From assembly GCA_902766085.1 (NCBI GenBank), contig CACXCH010000062.1, forward strand, positions 1 through 34,421: DNA of 34,421 bases, in the 5' to 3' direction. Below, in pieces: positions 16,010-25,212 of the stretch. Origin of the DNA: an uncultured Eubacteriales bacterium (GTDB taxonomy: Bacteria; Bacillota; Clostridia; TANB77; CAG-508). Each line of letters starts with the position of its first letter. Positions within the stretch are counted from its first letter, which is position 1. The notes beneath the pieces are model-generated. The model did not search any database. It was not told the DNA's origin and saw only the letters and a list, made by a program, of their open reading frames with translations. The translations under genes and the position numbers were made by a program.

Positions 16010-17455
16010 TTGAAAAACAAATTTTTACCAAAAGACTACAAGGAAGAATTAGCCAAAGCAATTGAGGAAAAAAACTTTAGTCAAGATGCTGAAAATCTCT
16101 TACTCTCAATGTGCTACAAAATGGATGATAGCTATACAAATTATAGAACTGTAAAAAGAGAGGTTCCAAGCAAAGAGGAATTTATGGAAAAATTGGTTTT
16201 AGATGTAGAACTAAACTGCAAAAATATTATTATTGCTAAACCAAATTCTGAACTTGAAAAAGAACTAAAGCAGAATCAAAGAAAGATAAAAATGGATGGA
16301 CAAGCTGAAAAAAACATTATTTCATATCCAAATGAAAAAACACTGGCTTATGCAATTGCAAAAGCTTCTCTTCCTGCAATGAAAAATGAATTTACAGATG
16401 AGGACAGAGCGGTAATAACTGCGATTAACATAGGAAAGTGCATATCAGAATCAGAGGTAATTAGAGATTTTAGCGGTTGGACATGGTCAATTCTTTCTAA
16501 TGAAATTGAGAGTACTGAATGCAATACAATATATGTTTTTTTATCATTCTTGCTAGGGTACAAAGCACTTGAAAATATAAATCTCCAATACATAAAGGAA
16601 AATCTTACTGAAAGCTTCTACAAGGAGATGCAAAAAGTTGCAATGCAATTTTATTTATCTTATGATAAAGATAAAAACGAAGAAATCTTAAAGAAGCTTT
16701 CTGAAGATAAGAAAAAGCTAGAGAAAATGAAAGATTCTTCAAAATACATTATTGAAATAACAAAAGAGAAAAAAGAAACAATTGACCAAATAAAGCAAAT
16801 AGATAGAATACTAAGTGACCCATTATTAATGAGACAAGAATATTTAATTTACAATAGCAATAAACCAGATAAAGAAAAAGTGTTTAGTGTTAGTCATTAT
16901 CAAGAAAAACTTACAAAAGATAGACAAAAACTTTTGTATACTCTTTCCGAGTACAATAGAATTGAAAATCCAAATGAATTTCTTAAGGAAAGGGAAAAAT
17001 TAGAGTACGAAATCAAATTCTATGAGGAAAAAACGGACATTTCAAAATTAGAAAAAGAATTTAAAAAGATATTTATTAAAAAGCTAGAGAAAACTAATGA
17101 AAGAAGGGAGCTTTTAAATATTATTTATGAAATAAGGTACTTGAATTTTCTACCAAACTGTAAAATGAATTTAAACGAAATTGAAGAAAAGGCAGTTCCA
17201 AAGGCGATAAAATATCATGTTTTAGAGCCAATTTCAAATAATGATATTTTAGACTATAGAATATTAAAAGGAATATTTGATAGTGATGTTATTTCACTAG
17301 AAAATTTGTATATTAAATTAAGTTCGAGCCAAAATATTATTAATGTAGAACTCTATGAAGGGGACACATTAGAAAAAAAATATGATATAACTTTACCAGA
17401 TGGAGTTAATATTCAAATTAGAAGATCTAAGAAAATGAAAATTTTTGCAATTTAA
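16010..17455 (+). CDS. Unrecognised soluble protein with coiled-coil middle
   Basis: A 481-aa protein I cannot place. It starts at TTG 16010, chosen because AAAGGAG (15996-16002) is ideally spaced. There is no signal peptide or membrane helix. The first 200 residues look like a globular, mostly helical domain (FTDEDRAVITAINIGKCISE; DFSGWTWSILSNEI). A long charged coiled coil runs from about 225 to 375 (KKLSEDKKKLEKMKDSSKYI; EIKFYEEKTDISKLEKEF). The C-terminal about 100 residues contain a possible beta-rich part (LYIKLSSSQNIINVELYEGD; IQIRRSKKMKIFAI). I see no nucleotide-binding or catalytic signature. It lies between ftsK and a beta-CASP nuclease gene, in the same direction, separated from ftsK by a probable terminator. 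Confidence 0.85.
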   Translation: MKNKFLPKDYKEELAKAIEEKNFSQDAENLLLSMCYKMDDSYTNYRTVKREVPSKEEFMEKLVLDVELNCKNIIIAKPNSELEKELKQNQRKIKMDGQAEKNIISYPNEKTLAYAIAKASLPAMKNEFTDEDRAVITAINIGKCISESEVIRDFSGWTWSILSNEIESTECNTIYVFLSFLLGYKALENINLQYIKENLTESFYKEMQKVAMQFYLSYDKDKNEEILKKLSEDKKKLEKMKDSSKYIIEITKEKKETIDQIKQIDRILSDPLLMRQEYLIYNSNKPDKEKVFSVSHYQEKLTKDRQKLLYTLSEYNRIENPNEFLKEREKLEYEIKFYEEKTDISKLEKEFKKIFIKKLEKTNERRELLNIIYEIRYLNFLPNCKMNLNEIEEKAVPKAIKYHVLEPISNNDILDYRILKGIFDSDVISLENLYIKLSSSQNIINVELYEGDTLEKKYDITLPDGVNIQIRRSKKMKIFAI

Positions 17456-17552
17456 TTATAAATAAAAAAATGTAAGGCAAGAACGTTCACTTTTTAATTC
17501 ATAGACGAGAGAATGGAAAATAAATATAAATGATAAATTATGGAGGAAACAA

Positions 17553-19211
17553 ATGAAAATAACTTTTTTAGGAGCAACAAGAGAGGTAACTGGGTCGAAT
17601 TATTTAGTTGAGGGAGCTGGAAAAAGATTCTTAGTTGACTGTGGTTTACACCAAGGATCAATGGAAGAAGAACTTCTAAATGATAAGCCATTTGATTTTG
17701 ATGTAAAGAGTATTGACTTTATGCTATTAACACATGCTCATATTGATCACTCTGGAAGAATACCTAAACTATATAAAGATGGTTACTCAAACCCAATATA
17801 TGCTACAAAGGCAACGTGCGATCTTTGCACAATAATGTTACCTGATAGTGGACACATCCAAGAAACAGAAACACAATATAAAAATAAGAAAAGAAAGCGC
17901 CAAGGCTTAAAAACAATGGTTGAGCCTCTTTATACTGCAAAAGATGCTGAAGATTGTATGCAACTATTTGTACCAGAAAAGTATGACGAATTAATTGACG
18001 TTGCGTCAGGTATAACGATTAGATTTAATGATGCAGGACACATGCTAGGTTCAAGTATGATTGAGGTATGGATTACAGAAGATGGACGACAACAGAAAAT
18101 AGTTTTTAGTGGAGATATTGGAAATAATGATATTCCATTGCTTGCAAGTCCAACAATGATTGATAGTGCGGATTATTTAATTATGGAATCTACTTATGGA
18201 AATAGGTTACACGTAAGAAATGACGAAAAGGCTTCGATATTCTTAAATGTTGTTTCAGAGACAATAACAAATGGAGGAACAGTAGTTATTCCATCATTTG
18301 CAGTTGGAAGAACACAAGAGATTTTATATGAAATAAATAAAATAAAAGAACATCACCTAAATGATGAAAAATTTATGAAAGAGTATGAACTATTAATGTC
18401 TGTTCCAGTATATGTAGATAGTCCACTTGCAATATCAGCAACGGAAGTTTTTAAAAAGAATATGGATTTATTTTCTGATGAAATTAAGGAATTTATTGAA
18501 AGAGGGGATAATCCACTAGAATTTCCTGGACTTAAGTTTACTAGGACAGTAGAGGAATCAAAAGCACTTAATGAATCAGATGAACCTTGTATTATTATTT
18601 CGTCAAGTGGTATGTGTGATGTTGGAAGAATAAAACACCATTTAAAGCATAATATATGGAACCCTAAGAGTACAATTTTATTTGTTGGATACCAGGCACC
18701 AGGTACTCTTGGAAGAAGAATTGTAGACGGAGCTAAGAAAGTTAAAATTTTAGGAGAAGAATTTTCAGTTAATGCAAGAGTAGAATATATTGAAGGCTTT
18801 TCGGGACACGCTGATCAGAATGGACTAGTAAATTATGTATGTGGCTTTCATGAAAAAATGCCAAAACGTATTTTCTTAATACATGGTGAGATTGACTCAC
18901 AAGAAGCTCTAGAGCAAAAAATAAAAGAGCAAGCAGGGGATATTCCAATTTCGATTCCAAAATATGGAGAGCAATACACATTAGATGATAAGATTGAAGT
19001 TGTTCAAAAATATGATAATCCTACTAATAAGGATATTGATAAGATTGAACTTATTAATAAAATGCAACAACTTGAATCAGAGCTAGAAGAAATGAAGCAT
19101 TCACTAAAAGAAGATATAAGATTGTCATCAAGCTCAGATGAAGATATGGTTAAGCTCAACAATAAAGTTAATGAACTTAGAAAACAAATAATACAAATAA
19201 TGAATAAATAG
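17553..19211 (+). CDS. Beta-CASP metallo-beta-lactamase ribonuclease (YSH1/CPSF-like)
   Basis: Zinc-dependent RNA-processing nuclease related to bacterial TTHA0252 and eukaryotic CPSF73. 552 aa. The N-terminus is typical (MKITFLGATREVTGSNYLVE). Metal motif HxHxDH is at 61-66 (THAHIDHSG), with later ligands in NDAGHMLGSS and FSGDIGN. The beta-CASP insert carries VVIPSFAVGRTQEILYEI and IIISSSGMCDVGRIKHHL, and the closing histidine is in GFSGHADQNGL. About 90 residues after IHGEIDSQEALEQKI form a charged coiled-coil tail (INKMQQLESELEEMKHSLKE) that many homologues lack, which may mediate self-association. TGGAGGAAACAA sets the start. The following small gene is 12 bases away, so they are probably co-transcribed. 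RNase J is less likely because its C-terminal domain is absent. Confidence 0.93.
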   Translation: MKITFLGATREVTGSNYLVEGAGKRFLVDCGLHQGSMEEELLNDKPFDFDVKSIDFMLLTHAHIDHSGRIPKLYKDGYSNPIYATKATCDLCTIMLPDSGHIQETETQYKNKKRKRQGLKTMVEPLYTAKDAEDCMQLFVPEKYDELIDVASGITIRFNDAGHMLGSSMIEVWITEDGRQQKIVFSGDIGNNDIPLLASPTMIDSADYLIMESTYGNRLHVRNDEKASIFLNVVSETITNGGTVVIPSFAVGRTQEILYEINKIKEHHLNDEKFMKEYELLMSVPVYVDSPLAISATEVFKKNMDLFSDEIKEFIERGDNPLEFPGLKFTRTVEESKALNESDEPCIIISSSGMCDVGRIKHHLKHNIWNPKSTILFVGYQAPGTLGRRIVDGAKKVKILGEEFSVNARVEYIEGFSGHADQNGLVNYVCGFHEKMPKRIFLIHGEIDSQEALEQKIKEQAGDIPISIPKYGEQYTLDDKIEVVQKYDNPTNKDIDKIELINKMQQLESELEEMKHSLKEDIRLSSSSDEDMVKLNNKVNELRKQIIQIMNK

Positions 19212-19223
19212 GGAGGAAAATTT

Positions 19224-19688
19224 ATGTCTATAAATAAAAAATCACTAATATCAACAGTTGTTTTGCTAATTATAATTGTAGTTGCAATAACCTTTATTAT
19301 TGTAATCTTAAGAACGGGAGATTCAATTGACATAAATCAAGGAGTTGACCTTTCGGGTGGAGTTACTTATGAAAAGCAAGTTGCTCTTACAGTAAACACT
19401 AATTTGAAGACCTATATGGATAAGGAAATGTCTTGTGACTCAGTAAAAACTTTGATTAATGTTGCAAAAACAAATAATAATGATGCTAAATCTAATAGCG
19501 ATTATAAAACTGTATATTTTTTATATAATGGGGTAATTACATCTCCAGATGAACTTTTAGAATTGCTTGATGAAAATTCAAAATATAGTGCAAGCCTTAG
19601 CAATAACAACAAAAGTGACAATGAAAAAGACCAGGCCTCATATTATACAAATGGCCAAATTAAACTAATAACGATTAACGAATTATAA
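19224..19688 (+). CDS. Small membrane-anchored extracellular protein, function unknown
   Basis: A 154-aa protein with a short cytoplasmic start (MSINKKS), one strong membrane helix (about 8-30, LISTVVLLIIIVVAITFIIV) and a polar outside domain of about 120 residues with no recognised motif (CDSVKTLINVAKTNNNDAK; ITSPDELLELLDENSKYS). There is no lipobox cysteine, so it is an anchored rather than lipidated protein. GGGAGGAAAATTT precedes the ATG, 12 bases after the nuclease stop. The bases around its stop codon seem to be the source of the tandem repeats that follow. Confidence 0.8.
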   Translation: MSINKKSLISTVVLLIIIVVAITFIIVILRTGDSIDINQGVDLSGGVTYEKQVALTVNTNLKTYMDKEMSCDSVKTLINVAKTNNNDAKSNSDYKTVYFLYNGVITSPDELLELLDENSKYSASLSNNNKSDNEKDQASYYTNGQIKLITINEL

Positions 19689-19804
19689 AATGAAAAAATT
19701 AATAATGATTAGCTAATTATAAAAGATGAAACAAATTAGTGATGCTTAACAAATTATAAACCGGAAAAGATTATAGTAATTAATTATAAACAGGAGAAAA
19801 CCAA
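19664..19804 (+). repeat. Decayed tandem repeats derived from the upstream gene's 3' end
   Basis: The stop-codon region (ATTAACGAATTATAA, ending the 19224 gene) recurs as ATTAGCTAATTATAA (to about 19721), TTAACAAATTATAAA (to about 19760) and AATTAATTATAAACAGGAG (to about 19795). Unit length is about 31-36 bases. The last copy carries the ribosome site (AGGAG) of the next gene. Confidence 0.6.
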
Positions 19805-21799
19805 ATGAAAAAGAAATATTATAATGATGCATTTATAGGAAACAAAGACATTACAGCAAGCTTTAGTAAATACGGAGAATTGCTTAGATTATATTACCCA
19901 TTAAGAGATTACAGACAATATTCAGAGTATTTTTATGTAGGATTAAAAATAAATGATTCAAATATAATTTACCTACATAATGATATCAACAATCACTATA
20001 AACAATACTATACGGATAAAACAAATATTCTAAACACTGAAATCTTAAATGACTATTTTAATATAAGAATTAAACAAACAGATGCTGTAATGATTAATAA
20101 GGATGTTATGCTAAAAAAATATGAATTTAAGAATGAAAATACAATTGATTTAAATGTTAACTTGCTAATTCATTCTAAAGCTGTTTCATCATTTAATAAT
20201 ATGGTAGGGTCGTTAATATTAAATGATTCTCTTGTTCAGTATAGCCATAATTTTACGTCAGCAATATTTTCAAAAGAACCACTCTATAGTCATCAATTAA
20301 ACAATACTGACAGTAATATAAATTCAGGGATGATTTATGACAAAGATTATATAGGAATGAGTTCTGATTCAGCAATTAGCTATAATCTAGGAACTATTAA
20401 ACCTAACGAAACAAGAGGATTTTCACTATTTATATATATGCAATATGATGTTGACAGAGATATTCCAACAGTTGAAGAGAAAATTGAGGAACTAAGAAAA
20501 TTAAGTATTGATAAGGAATTAATAAAAATAAAAAATAGCTGGGAAAGATTTTTTGACGAACATGATACACTAAAACTTAAAAGCGATGGTTCTAATTTTC
20601 AAAATGAAATATTAAAAATATATAAGAGAACCATCCTATATTTGCCACTATTAATGAACACAAAAACAGGTGGAATAACTGCTTCACTTGAAGTTGACGA
20701 AGAAAGAGATAAGAGTGGTAGATATTCATATTGTTGGCCTAGAGATGCAGCATTAATTTACAATAGTATGAATAGACTTAATTTCGATGATAACTGTAAG
20801 AAATTTTATGAAGTATTTTTAAAGAGAACACAAGCTAGTAATGGAATGTGGGAACAAAGATTTTACACAGATGGTAGGCTTGCACCTTGCTGGGGATATC
20901 AGGTTGATGAAACTGCTACTGCAGTTTGGGAAGCTTATCAATTTTACAAAACAGAAGGAAAAATAAAAGGCAAAAAGCAAACAAAATTCTTAAGAGATAA
21001 TCTAAAGATGCTAGAAAGAGCTATAGATTTTCTAGAGAAATATACTGATTTTGTATTGGGAAAAGAAGAAAAAGAAGATAGAGTAAAAGCAGATTTAGAG
21101 AAAAGTTATAATACGAAAAACAAAGATGAAATTTATAAACATTCAAGCTATGATCTATGGGAAATGAACGAAGGAGTACATTTATATTCCCTTTCGGCAA
21201 TCTATGGAGCTTTTAATGCAATGATAAAAATATATGACGAAATTAGTGACAGTTTTACAAATAATAGGCTAAAGGTTGATGCTATAATACAAAGCAAGAA
21301 AAAAATGAAAGAAGAGATGGATGACATAAAATCATATATTTTAAAGAACTTGTATGATGATAAGAAAAAAGTCTTAGTCAGGAATGAAAGCGATAGATTA
21401 ACAGATATCAGCATAATGGGAGCAATTATTCCATTTGAAGTATTTTCTCCAGATGAAAAAATAGTAAAAAATACTGTGGATCAAATAAATATGACTTTAC
21501 GAACATACTTAGGTGGATATTTAAGATTTCAAAATGATACATATATTGGAGGAAATAACCCTTGGATAATTTCAACTTGTTGGATGGGGCTTTATTATGC
21601 AAAAATAGGAAACATAAGGGAAGCTACAAAGTGTTTAAAATTTGTAGTAAATAGTGCTACTGAATTAGGACTACTTGCTGAACAGGCAAATTCTGATCTA
21701 AATGAAAAATGGGTAATTGGACTTGGATGGTCTCATGCAATGTTTATTGAATTATTGAACACATTGTACAAGAAAAATAAAAATTTAAAAGATTTATAA
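19805..21799 (+). CDS. Glycoside hydrolase family 15 (glucoamylase-like), cytosolic
   Basis: Probable inverting exo-acting alpha-glucosidase/glucoamylase releasing glucose from maltooligosaccharides or related glucans. 664 aa. The N-terminal beta-sandwich domain (about 1-255) is followed by an (alpha/alpha)6 barrel. GH15 landmarks are YCWPRDAA (309-316), MWEQRFYTDGRLAPCWGYQ with DETATAVWE, YDLWEMNEGVHLYS with candidate general acid Glu453, GLLAEQ with candidate general base Glu626, and GLGWSHAMF near the end. No signal peptide, so it acts inside the cell, perhaps on glycogen or imported oligosaccharides. Trehalase activity, known for some GH15 members, cannot be excluded. Start after ACAGGAGAAAACCAA. 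The genes around it are not sugar-related, except rpiA further downstream. Confidence 0.92.
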   Translation: MKKKYYNDAFIGNKDITASFSKYGELLRLYYPLRDYRQYSEYFYVGLKINDSNIIYLHNDINNHYKQYYTDKTNILNTEILNDYFNIRIKQTDAVMINKDVMLKKYEFKNENTIDLNVNLLIHSKAVSSFNNMVGSLILNDSLVQYSHNFTSAIFSKEPLYSHQLNNTDSNINSGMIYDKDYIGMSSDSAISYNLGTIKPNETRGFSLFIYMQYDVDRDIPTVEEKIEELRKLSIDKELIKIKNSWERFFDEHDTLKLKSDGSNFQNEILKIYKRTILYLPLLMNTKTGGITASLEVDEERDKSGRYSYCWPRDAALIYNSMNRLNFDDNCKKFYEVFLKRTQASNGMWEQRFYTDGRLAPCWGYQVDETATAVWEAYQFYKTEGKIKGKKQTKFLRDNLKMLERAIDFLEKYTDFVLGKEEKEDRVKADLEKSYNTKNKDEIYKHSSYDLWEMNEGVHLYSLSAIYGAFNAMIKIYDEISDSFTNNRLKVDAIIQSKKKMKEEMDDIKSYILKNLYDDKKKVLVRNESDRLTDISIMGAIIPFEVFSPDEKIVKNTVDQINMTLRTYLGGYLRFQNDTYIGGNNPWIISTCWMGLYYAKIGNIREATKCLKFVVNSATELGLLAEQANSDLNEKWVIGLGWSHAMFIELLNTLYKKNKNLKDL

Positions 21800-21903
21800 A
21801 ACAATTGCATAAGAAAAATAAAGAATTGTAAATTACATAAGAATAAATTAAAATACTTATACGATGTTGCATAAAAAATAAAAGAATTTTACAATGCTAA
21901 ATG
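21764..21903 (+). repeat. Decayed tandem repeats around the GH15 gene 3' end
   Basis: Four A-rich units begin TTGTACAAGAAAAATAAA (21764, inside the GH15 coding sequence), TTGCATAAGAAAAATAAA (21805), TTACATAAGAATAAATTA (21833) and TTGCATAAAAAATAAAA (21867). The first two are the most alike. Low complexity makes chance similarity harder to exclude here than at the other sites. Confidence 0.45.
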
Positions 21904-21938
21904 TAAAAAAATTAAAAAACTAATAAAAGGAATAAAAT

Positions 21939-23306
21939 ATGGCAAAGGCAAAATCAATTTTTGTATGTAGCGAATGTGGATATGAATCTGCCAAATGGCT
22001 TGGAAAATGTCCATCATGCAATTCGTGGAATACTTTTTATGAAGAAAAAATTCAAGAAACCACATCTAGTGGAAAAAAGGTAAATTTGAAAGATAGAGAA
22101 AAGCCAAAGAATTTGAATTCAATAGAGGGAAAAGAGGCAATTTATACCAAAACTGGATATGGTGAATTAGATAGAGTTTTAGGGGGAGGGCTTGTAAAAG
22201 GCTCTCTTGTGCTAATTGGTGGAGAACCAGGAATTGGAAAATCTACTTTAATTTTACAACTTGCAAATAAAATTGCAGAAAAAGAAGGTACTGTTTTATA
22301 TGTCTCAGGAGAAGAGTCAGGGGAACAAGTAAAGTTAAGAGCCGATAGATTAAATATACAAAATGATAATATTATGTTTTTAGCTGAAACCGATATTGAT
22401 AATATTGAAGCTGAAATTATGGAAATGAAGCCAAAGCTTGTTGTAATTGATTCAATACAAACAATGTATTCAAATGAAATAACTTCAGCTCCGGGAACAG
22501 TAAGCCAAGTAAGAGAAATTACAGCAAGAGTAATGAGATGTTGCAAACAAAATCAAATAACAACAATATTAATTGGGCATGTTACAAAAGATGGAAACAT
22601 TGCTGGACCAAGAGTTCTTGAACACATGGTAGATACCGTACTTTACTTAGAAGGAGAAAGATATTTTTCATACAGAATTTTAAGAAGCGTTAAAAACAGA
22701 TTTGGCTCAACAAATGAAGTTGGAATGTTTGAAATGCAAAATGAGGGAATGACAGAAGTAACTAATCCATCATCAATACTTATTTCAGAAGACCAGGACC
22801 AAGTACCTGGAGCTGCAATTGTAAGCAGCCTAGAAGGAACAAGACCTCTTCTTGTTGAACTTCAAGCACTTACGACCCCAAGTGTATATGGCATACCAAA
22901 AAGAACAGGAAATGGAGTTGATTTTAATAAAATTGCATTACTAATAGCTGTATTGGAAAAAAGAGCTAGACTTTCAATAGGAAACCAAGATGTATATGTA
23001 AATGTTGTTAGTGGAATGAAAATAAACGAACCTGCAATTGACTTAGGAATAGCTCTTGTAATTGCATCAAGTTTTAAAAGTGTATATATTCCAAAAGATA
23101 CAGCCATCATTGGAGAAGTTGGACTTACTGGGGAGATTCGCTCTGTAAATATGATTGATAAGAGATTAAAAGAAGCGGAAAAACTAGGAATAAAAAAATG
23201 TATTATACCACAAAACAATAAAAAACTATTGAAAAATACATACAAATTAGATATAATTGGGGTGAAAAATATTAACGAAGCATTAAGAGCAATTGGAATA
23301 CAATAA
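21939..23306 (+). CDS. radA: DNA repair protein RadA (Sms)
   Basis: RecA-like helicase that helps branch migration and processing of recombination intermediates. 455 aa, normal length. A four-cysteine zinc finger (Cys10, Cys13, Cys24, Cys27) is followed by a RecA-like ATPase with Walker A GGEPGIGKST (94-103) and the RadA-specific KNRFG (252-256). A C-terminal Lon-like domain follows (VYVNVVSGMKINEPAIDLGI; GEVGLTGEIRSVNMIDKRL), lacking the Lon Ser-Lys protease pair as usual. AAAGGAATAAAAT precedes the ATG. No partner recombination gene is adjacent. Confidence 0.97.
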   Translation: MAKAKSIFVCSECGYESAKWLGKCPSCNSWNTFYEEKIQETTSSGKKVNLKDREKPKNLNSIEGKEAIYTKTGYGELDRVLGGGLVKGSLVLIGGEPGIGKSTLILQLANKIAEKEGTVLYVSGEESGEQVKLRADRLNIQNDNIMFLAETDIDNIEAEIMEMKPKLVVIDSIQTMYSNEITSAPGTVSQVREITARVMRCCKQNQITTILIGHVTKDGNIAGPRVLEHMVDTVLYLEGERYFSYRILRSVKNRFGSTNEVGMFEMQNEGMTEVTNPSSILISEDQDQVPGAAIVSSLEGTRPLLVELQALTTPSVYGIPKRTGNGVDFNKIALLIAVLEKRARLSIGNQDVYVNVVSGMKINEPAIDLGIALVIASSFKSVYIPKDTAIIGEVGLTGEIRSVNMIDKRLKEAEKLGIKKCIIPQNNKKLLKNTYKLDIIGVKNINEALRAIGIQ

Positions 23307-23332
23307 TTAGGCAAAAACGAAAGGAATTAAAA

Positions 23333-24238
23333 ATGAAAAAAAACAAAAAATCAAGTAATAATTCAAAAGAGAAAACAAGAAAAAGATTTTCTTTTAATAT
23401 AAAAACTTTATCAATAATAGCAACTTGTGTAATTATAATAATTATTTTAGGATTAATAGCTTATGTAACAAAAACAATTATTGACAAGAAAAATTTTGTA
23501 GTGCAAGATCCTGTTGCAACTATTGAAGTTGAAAATTATGGTACAATTAAAATTGAGCTAAAACCTGAATATGCACCAAATACAGTGGCAAACTTTATAA
23601 CTTTAGCCAATAATGGATTTTATGATGGATTAACCTTTCATAGGACAATTCCTGATTTTATGATTCAAGGTGGAGATCCAAATGGAGATGGAACAGGTAG
23701 TGCAAAACTTTCTGATCTTGAAAGTAAAGATGATGATAATTCAACTGATGAAAATAATGATTCTACTAGTGATGATTCAAGTAATTCAGATGAATATTCG
23801 ATTAAAGGAGAATTTTCACTAAATGGATTTACTCAAAACACGCTAAAGCATACAAGGGGTGTAATTTCTATGGCTAGATCAGATTATAGCTCTTATGGTT
23901 CAGCAACATTAACTGAAAAAGGATATGATTCAGCATCATGCCAATTCTTTATTACAACCGCTGATAGCTCAAGTAGCCTTGATGGCTTATATGCTGCATT
24001 TGGAGTTGTCACAGAAGGAATGGATGTTGTTGATGCAATTTCAAATGTTGAAGTTGAGACAAGGGATGAAAGTAGTTCATCAGATAGCAATTTAACTGCT
24101 AACAAACCAGTAAACCCACCAGTTATAACATCAATAAGAGTTGAAACTTATGGAGTTGATTATGGTAAACCAGAAACAGAGGAACCATTTGATATGTCAT
24201 CATATTTAATGCAACAATATTATGGAACTCAATACTAA
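23333..24238 (+). CDS. Membrane-anchored cyclophilin-type peptidyl-prolyl cis-trans isomerase
   Basis: Folding catalyst for exported proteins. 301 aa. A basic N-terminus and one membrane helix (about 25-48) place the enzyme outside. The cyclophilin domain runs from about 62 to 275, with the active-site segment FHRTIPDFMIQGGDP (Arg104, Phe109, Gln112), HTRGVISMAR, SCQFFITT and LYAAFGVVTEGMDVVDAI. An Asp/Ser-rich insertion (about 128-156, ESKDDDNSTDENNDSTSDDS and on) splits the domain between the GGDP loop and the next strand. A second Ser-rich stretch (ETRDESSSSDSN) lies near the C-terminus. No lipobox cysteine. AAAGGAATTAAAA sets the start, 26 bases after radA. Confidence 0.94.
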   Translation: MKKNKKSSNNSKEKTRKRFSFNIKTLSIIATCVIIIIILGLIAYVTKTIIDKKNFVVQDPVATIEVENYGTIKIELKPEYAPNTVANFITLANNGFYDGLTFHRTIPDFMIQGGDPNGDGTGSAKLSDLESKDDDNSTDENNDSTSDDSSNSDEYSIKGEFSLNGFTQNTLKHTRGVISMARSDYSSYGSATLTEKGYDSASCQFFITTADSSSSLDGLYAAFGVVTEGMDVVDAISNVEVETRDESSSSDSNLTANKPVNPPVITSIRVETYGVDYGKPETEEPFDMSSYLMQQYYGTQY

Positions 24239-24253
24239 AAAGATATTCTCTTA

Positions 24254-24418
24254 AGTATTACTGACAGAACAAAGCAAAATATTAAAGCTCAAATTAGAAG
24301 GAAAAATTTAGTATTGACAGAGTAAGACAAAATGCTAAAACCTAAATTGGAAGGAAAAAATATTTATTGTTAGCAGAGCAAAGCAAAACGCTAAATTTGA
24401 ATTAGAGGAAAAAATATG
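24254..24418 (+). repeat. Three tandem ~55-base repeats each carrying a ribosome-site-like motif
   Basis: Units at 24254-24309, 24310-24365 and 24366-24418 (56, 56 and 53 bases). Shared order: AGTATTRACAGA-like start, AAGCAAAAYRYTAAA, an AATT core, then AGAAGGAAAAA, GGAAGGAAAAAA or AGAGGAAAAAA. The third copy is the real ribosome site and start codon of rpiA. Clear similarity by eye over the whole unit. Confidence 0.75.
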
Positions 24419-25048
24419 ATTGAAAACGAAGAAGAAAAAAGAAAACTAGCATACAAGATAGCAAAGATTGTAAATAACAATGATGTTATTGGATTCGGCT
24501 CAGGAACAACATCATATTTGAGCGCAATTGAAATTGGAAAAAGAGTATTAAATGAAAACCTAAAGATTAAAGCAGTGCCAACATCAAATGAAATAGAAAA
24601 AGTATGCAAACAATATAATATTGAAATAGCAAGCTTGAATGAATGCAATATTGACTGGTCATTTGATGGTGCTGATGAGGTAGACAAAAATAATAATTTA
24701 TTAAAAGGAATGGGGAGAGCAATGTTTAGAGAAAAACTAAACATTCTTTCATCACCTATAACATACATACTTATTGACAAATCAAAATTTGTAACAAAAA
24801 TAGGAGAAAAACACCCAATACCTATTGAAATCTATAATGATTCCGAAAAATTTGTTTCAGGAGAATTAAAAAAAATTGGAGCAAATAAAATAGAAGAAGC
24901 TGGAATGAGTGATAACAATAATAGAATTTTACACGTACACTTTGAAAATGTAAATGAAAGCCTAGAAAAAGACATAAAATTAATACCTGGAGTAATAGAA
25001 TCTGGGTTATTCTATGGGTATAATGTTAAAATTGTAACAAATGATTGA
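24416..25048 (+). CDS. rpiA: Ribose-5-phosphate isomerase A
   Basis: Interconverts ribose 5-phosphate and ribulose 5-phosphate in the pentose phosphate pathway; cytosolic. 210 aa, slightly short for a family of about 220-230. Phosphate-binding loop GFGSGTTSY, catalytic DGADEVD, KGMGRAMFREK (the usual KGGGGA(L) is altered to KGMGRA) and DKSKFV are present, then HPIPIEIYND and PGVIESGLF. The ATG follows AGAGGAAAAAAT, in the last of three tandem repeats. The altered glycine loop is unusual, but the acid/base residues remain, so activity is likely. Confidence 0.88.
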   Translation: MIENEEEKRKLAYKIAKIVNNNDVIGFGSGTTSYLSAIEIGKRVLNENLKIKAVPTSNEIEKVCKQYNIEIASLNECNIDWSFDGADEVDKNNNLLKGMGRAMFREKLNILSSPITYILIDKSKFVTKIGEKHPIPIEIYNDSEKFVSGELKKIGANKIEEAGMSDNNNRILHVHFENVNESLEKDIKLIPGVIESGLFYGYNVKIVTND

Positions 25049-25212
25049 AAAATTAATAAACGTGACAATAGTTTTAGCTAAAAAAATTTAATTAAGGCAA
25101 AAAAATTATTAATGCAAATCATGAACTTTGTTTGGACAGATCAAAGAAGTATTAAGAAAAATAAAAAATTAATTATGATGAAACCAAAATAAAACTAAAA
25201 TGGAGGTAAGAT

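Noticed and set aside
17480..17512. Another fragment of the MITE-like element (GAACGTTCAC, TAGACGAG)
   Set aside because: Only isolated 8-10 base matches in a different order; within chance for this composition.
25049..25212. Tandem repeats before tsaE (AAAAAATTAATAAAC-like)
   Set aside because: Only short A/T-run matches; unit boundaries cannot be defined.
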